Assembly: GCA_020720565.1 (NCBI GenBank)
Contig: DYOK01000117.1
Span: forward strand, 1-8,460
Reading direction: 5' to 3'
DNA: 8,460 nt
Origin: Acetofilamentum sp.
GTDB taxonomy: Bacteria; Bacteroidota; Bacteroidia; Bacteroidales; JAFGXI01
The position numbers were made by a program, and so were the translations under genes. Position 1 is the first letter of the stretch. Each line of letters begins with the position of its first letter. Shown here piece by piece: positions 7,074-8,460 of the stretch. Below the pieces are notes generated by a model. The model worked only from the letters and a program-made list of their open reading frames with translations, had not been told where the DNA came from and ran no database searches.

Positions 7074-7088
7074 TTTTCGATTCGAAAA
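7074..7088. repeat. Palindrome TTTTCGATTCGAAAA
   Basis: Seven-base arms TTTTCGA / TCGAAAA flank a single T at 7081. The spacer is too small for an RNA hairpin loop unless inner pairs open, so a DNA-binding site is more natural than a terminator. AT-rich and TCGA-containing words are common in this sequence, so chance is a real possibility. Confidence 0.3.
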
Positions 7089-7139
7089 AACATGAATACA
7101 AGTAGATTTGTACTACAATACTTAAATTTGTTTTATGCT

Positions 7140-7217
7140 ATGAATAAAGTAAATTTGTTATTGGGCTTTGTAGGTTTGTCGTTAATGACTTTTGCCCAAG
7201 TCAATGACGTACAATAA
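7140..7217 (+). CDS. Micro-ORF encoding a signal-peptide-like sequence only (25 residues)
   Basis: ATG at 7140 reads MNKVNLLLGFVGLSLMTFAQ followed by VNDVQ and a TAA. The peptide is a textbook Bacteroidota secretion signal: a Lys near the start, a hydrophobic core, and a cleavage-like TFAQ. However, only about five residues remain after it. An upstream in-frame ATG at 7092 would add 16 residues. It may be the remnant of a deleted secreted-protein gene, a tiny secreted peptide, or a leader peptide. Translation is not proven; TAAATTTG at 7123-7130, just upstream, fits a -7 box and gives slight support for expression from 7140, but I see no -33 partner. Confidence 0.35.
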   Translation: MNKVNLLLGFVGLSLMTFAQVNDVQ

Positions 7218-7223
7218 CTAATA

Positions 7224-7255
7224 TTTGTAGAACTTCTGGTTTGTTTGTATTTTTG
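7224..7255 (+). promoter_or_regulatory. Bacteroidota promoter candidate TTTG-N20-TATTTTTG
   Basis: TTTG at 7224-7227 and TATTTTTG at 7248-7255 (a full TAnnTTTG match) are 20 bases apart, within the range for the primary sigma factor of this phylum. This is the only promoter candidate in the window with both elements. Transcription would start near 7261, just before the hairpin at 7266-7316, leaving a leader of about 215 bases before the lipoprotein ATG. Confidence 0.5.
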
Positions 7256-7265
7256 TTTCGATTGA

Positions 7266-7316
7266 AGAGTCCCATTTTTATAGTATTTTGTGGTTAAAAC
7301 AAAAATAAAGGACTCT
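7266..7316 (+). other. Imperfect long hairpin (possible structured leader or small RNA)
   Basis: AGAGTCC at 7266-7272 pairs perfectly with GGACTCT at 7310-7316. Inside, ATTTTT (7274-7279) pairs with AAAAAT (7301-7306) and TTTT (7286-7289) with AAAA (7296-7299), leaving the loop GTGGTT. The stem has small bulges. No T run follows on either strand, so it is not an ordinary terminator. Its place directly after a promoter match suggests the 5' end of a transcript. Confidence 0.45.
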
Positions 7317-7453
7317 GAAGGCTATTAAACATTATGACTTTTGGATGCTAGGGGCTATTTATAAGTGGGTTAAAATTTTCTTTTTTTCAAAAGGCATAGG
7401 GGTAACATTACAATGATGTGTTTTAGAATCGAAAGCAATTGAAATATTAAATA

Positions 7454-7461
7454 TAACTTTT
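7454..7461 (+). promoter_or_regulatory. Weak alternative -7 box before the lipoprotein gene
   Basis: TAACTTTT differs from TAnnTTTG only in the last base and lies 15 bases before the ATG. There is no TTTG at the right distance upstream. If used, it would give a nearly leaderless transcript. I rank it below the 7224-7255 candidate. Confidence 0.2.
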
Positions 7462-7476
7462 ATTAAATCGAAAATT

Positions 7477-8322
7477 ATGAAAACAACAATTTTAAAATTA
7501 GGGGTCTTTTTTTTGGCAGCTAGTTTAACTTTTACTTCGTGCAAAAAGGACGAAGACAAAGCAGATCGGGAAGAAGCCGCAAAATTAGTCGAGGACAATG
7601 CGTCTGCACAATCCGCTTTTGACAACATTTTTAATGCGGTGGACGATAACATGAGCTCACAATCTGACGAAACCAATCGAGGAAATAGAGATGTAAACAC
7701 AGGATGCCCTACTGTTACAGCTCAATGGACTGATGGTATTTTAACGTCCCTTGTTATTGATTATGGTGACACGTATTGCACCCCAGTCAATTCGACCGAC
7801 CAAATTAAAGGGAAAATAATTGTTTCTGCTTCAGGTAGATACAGAACACCTGGGTCTTCTATTTCGGTTATTCTCGAAGATTTTTACTTTAACCAATACC
7901 ATGTTGAAGGTACTAAAACAGTAACCAATCAAGGCTATGATACCGACAGTATTTTGAATTACACATTTGTGGTAGAAGGCGGTAAATTAACTGCACCAAA
8001 CGGAGAATTTTCTTCTTGGGAAACCAATCAAACACGTCGTTGGTTACAAGGCGAAAGCTCTTGGTGGTGGCCTTTCGATGATGTATACGAAATTACGGGT
8101 ACAGCTTCGGGTGTAAATGCAGGTGCAACACCTTATACCATTACCGTAAACGACCCACTTTGGGTTAGAGTAGGATGTCGATTTGTTCAACAAGGTTCTT
8201 TAACAGTAGCTAACGATAACATTTCTGTCGGTGTGGACTATGGAACTTATCAAACCAATGTTTGCGACCGTTCTGTTACATACACCGTCAATGGAACTAA
8301 TTACACACAAACTGTAAATTAA
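7477..8322 (+). CDS. Surface-type lipoprotein of an uncharacterised Bacteroidota family
   Basis: The 281-residue protein begins with a lipoprotein signal peptide: hydrophobic residues 8-20, then the lipobox LTFTSC with the lipidated Cys22. The next residues, KKDEDK, fit the acidic export signal that sends lipoproteins to the outer face of the outer membrane in this phylum. Residues 28-60 are charged and probably helical. The rest is beta-rich, with many Thr, Ser, Val and Tyr. Two segments resemble each other: LVIDYGDTYC (92-101), preceded by Cys77, and VGVDYGTYQTNVC (251-263), preceded by Cys234, so two disulfides are likely. A Trp-rich stretch (GESSWWWPFDDVYEITGTASG, residues 192-212) is notable. 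I recall similar Bacteroidota lipoproteins of unknown function sharing CPTVT, the DYG...C motif and VEGTKTVTN; no role is known to me. A run of eight T lies in the signal-peptide codons. The gene ends 20 bases before a strong terminator and appears to stand alone. Confidence 0.9.
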   Translation: MKTTILKLGVFFLAASLTFTSCKKDEDKADREEAAKLVEDNASAQSAFDNIFNAVDDNMSSQSDETNRGNRDVNTGCPTVTAQWTDGILTSLVIDYGDTYCTPVNSTDQIKGKIIVSASGRYRTPGSSISVILEDFYFNQYHVEGTKTVTNQGYDTDSILNYTFVVEGGKLTAPNGEFSSWETNQTRRWLQGESSWWWPFDDVYEITGTASGVNAGATPYTITVNDPLWVRVGCRFVQQGSLTVANDNISVGVDYGTYQTNVCDRSVTYTVNGTNYTQTVN

Positions 8323-8342
8323 TTATAAATTAAATAATTTCA

Positions 8343-8377
8343 AGAGCATTATGCCAATCTGGTGTAATGCTCTTTTT
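8343..8377 (+). terminator. Intrinsic terminator after the lipoprotein gene
   Basis: AGAGCATTATGCC (8343-8355) pairs with GGTGTAATGCTCT (8361-8373): 13 base pairs including two G-U pairs, with the loop AATCT. The stem is followed at once by a run of T (8373-8377). It lies 20 bases after the stop codon. Confidence 0.9.
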
Positions 8378-8460
8378 ATGTGCACTAGGCATACCATCTA
8401 TCTTTAGAGGGGTTCTGAAAATTAGATTTTTTGAGGCGGACAAGATTTTAAAACCGGAGT
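8378..8460. other. Unassigned right end of the window
   Basis: The last 83 bases hold no plus-strand ORF. One minus-strand frame is open from the right edge to about 8330, but it reads through the terminator stem and I do not believe it is coding. A second minus-strand frame enters from the right edge and stops after 12 codons (ending PPQKI), so it could be the end of a leftward gene lying beyond the window. Too little is present to decide. Confidence 0.3.

Larger units (their letters stand above)
7023..7476. other. 454-base intergenic region before the lipoprotein gene
   Basis: AT-rich, with no ORF longer than about 41 codons that looks real. In order it holds a 15-base palindrome (7074-7088), a micro-ORF encoding only a signal peptide (7140-7217), a TTTG-N20-TATTTTTG promoter match (7224-7255), an imperfect hairpin (7266-7316), and a run of seven T at 7381-7387. 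I found no clear intrinsic terminator for the upstream RNA methyltransferase gene. Confidence 0.6.

Noticed and set aside
7266..7316. Inverted repeat as ends of a mobile element
   Set aside because: The arms are only 38 bases apart internally, with no target-site duplication or transposase; a hairpin is the simpler reading.
7359..7700. Minus-strand ORF of 113 codons over the lipoprotein start
   Set aside because: Antisense to a lipoprotein gene with a clear signal peptide; the Ser/Ala-rich translation looks like a reverse-frame artefact.
8330..8460. Minus-strand open frame entering from the right edge
   Set aside because: It runs through the terminator stem, has no recognisable motif, and is only about 43 codons within the window.
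1..8460. CRISPR array, tRNA or rRNA gene, prophage or insertion sequence
   Set aside because: No regularly spaced repeats, no tRNA-like or rRNA-like sequence and no transposase or integrase motif were seen on either strand.

Overview
The window looks like a chromosomal segment from a member of the Bacteroidota. Evidence: low-to-moderate GC; promoter candidates of the TTTG / TAnnTTTG type; weak or absent Shine-Dalgarno sequences; a lipoprotein with the Bacteroidota-style Cys-Lys-Lys-Asp-Glu-Asp export signal; and protein sequences (MiaB, the U32 protein, the lipoprotein) of the type typical of that phylum. I cannot name the genus.

Left part (1-3199, minus strand): a compact set of four genes transcribed leftwards, running off the left edge. 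In transcription order: a long ketosynthase III-type enzyme (2060-3199) with an intact Cys-His-Asn triad and resemblance to DarB/StlB-type dialkylresorcinol enzymes; a small hotdog-fold dehydratase-like protein (1632-2063); a 134-residue protein of unrecognised family whose C-terminal half resembles a Cro/C1-type helix-turn-helix (1036-1440); and a BtrH-type acyltransferase or papain-like protein (1-1043, last residues outside the window). Two of the three junctions overlap (4 and 8 bases), so this is probably an operon. The set suggests a specialised acyl-chain or aryl-lipid pathway: chain condensation, dehydration, and transfer of an acyl group from a carrier protein. No acyl carrier protein, DarA or transporter is visible here; they would have to lie to the left or elsewhere.

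Middle (3200-7022, plus strand): a 266-base divergent promoter region, then miaB (tRNA A37 methylthiolation), a U32-family protein of the TrhP/YegQ type (tRNA U34 hydroxylation family) and a SpoU/TrmH-type RNA 2'-O-methyltransferase. These three are ordinary RNA-modification genes. The last two are 14 bases apart and probably co-transcribed.

Right part (7023-8460): a 454-base gap with a signal-peptide-only micro-ORF, a good promoter match and an imperfect 51-base hairpin. It is followed by a surface-type lipoprotein of an uncharacterised Bacteroidota family with two matching DYG...C segments, and a clear intrinsic terminator. The final 80 bases hold nothing I can assign.

The most interesting part is the left operon, especially the unrecognised 134-residue protein between the dehydratase-like gene and the BtrH-like gene. 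The hairpin leader before the lipoprotein comes second.
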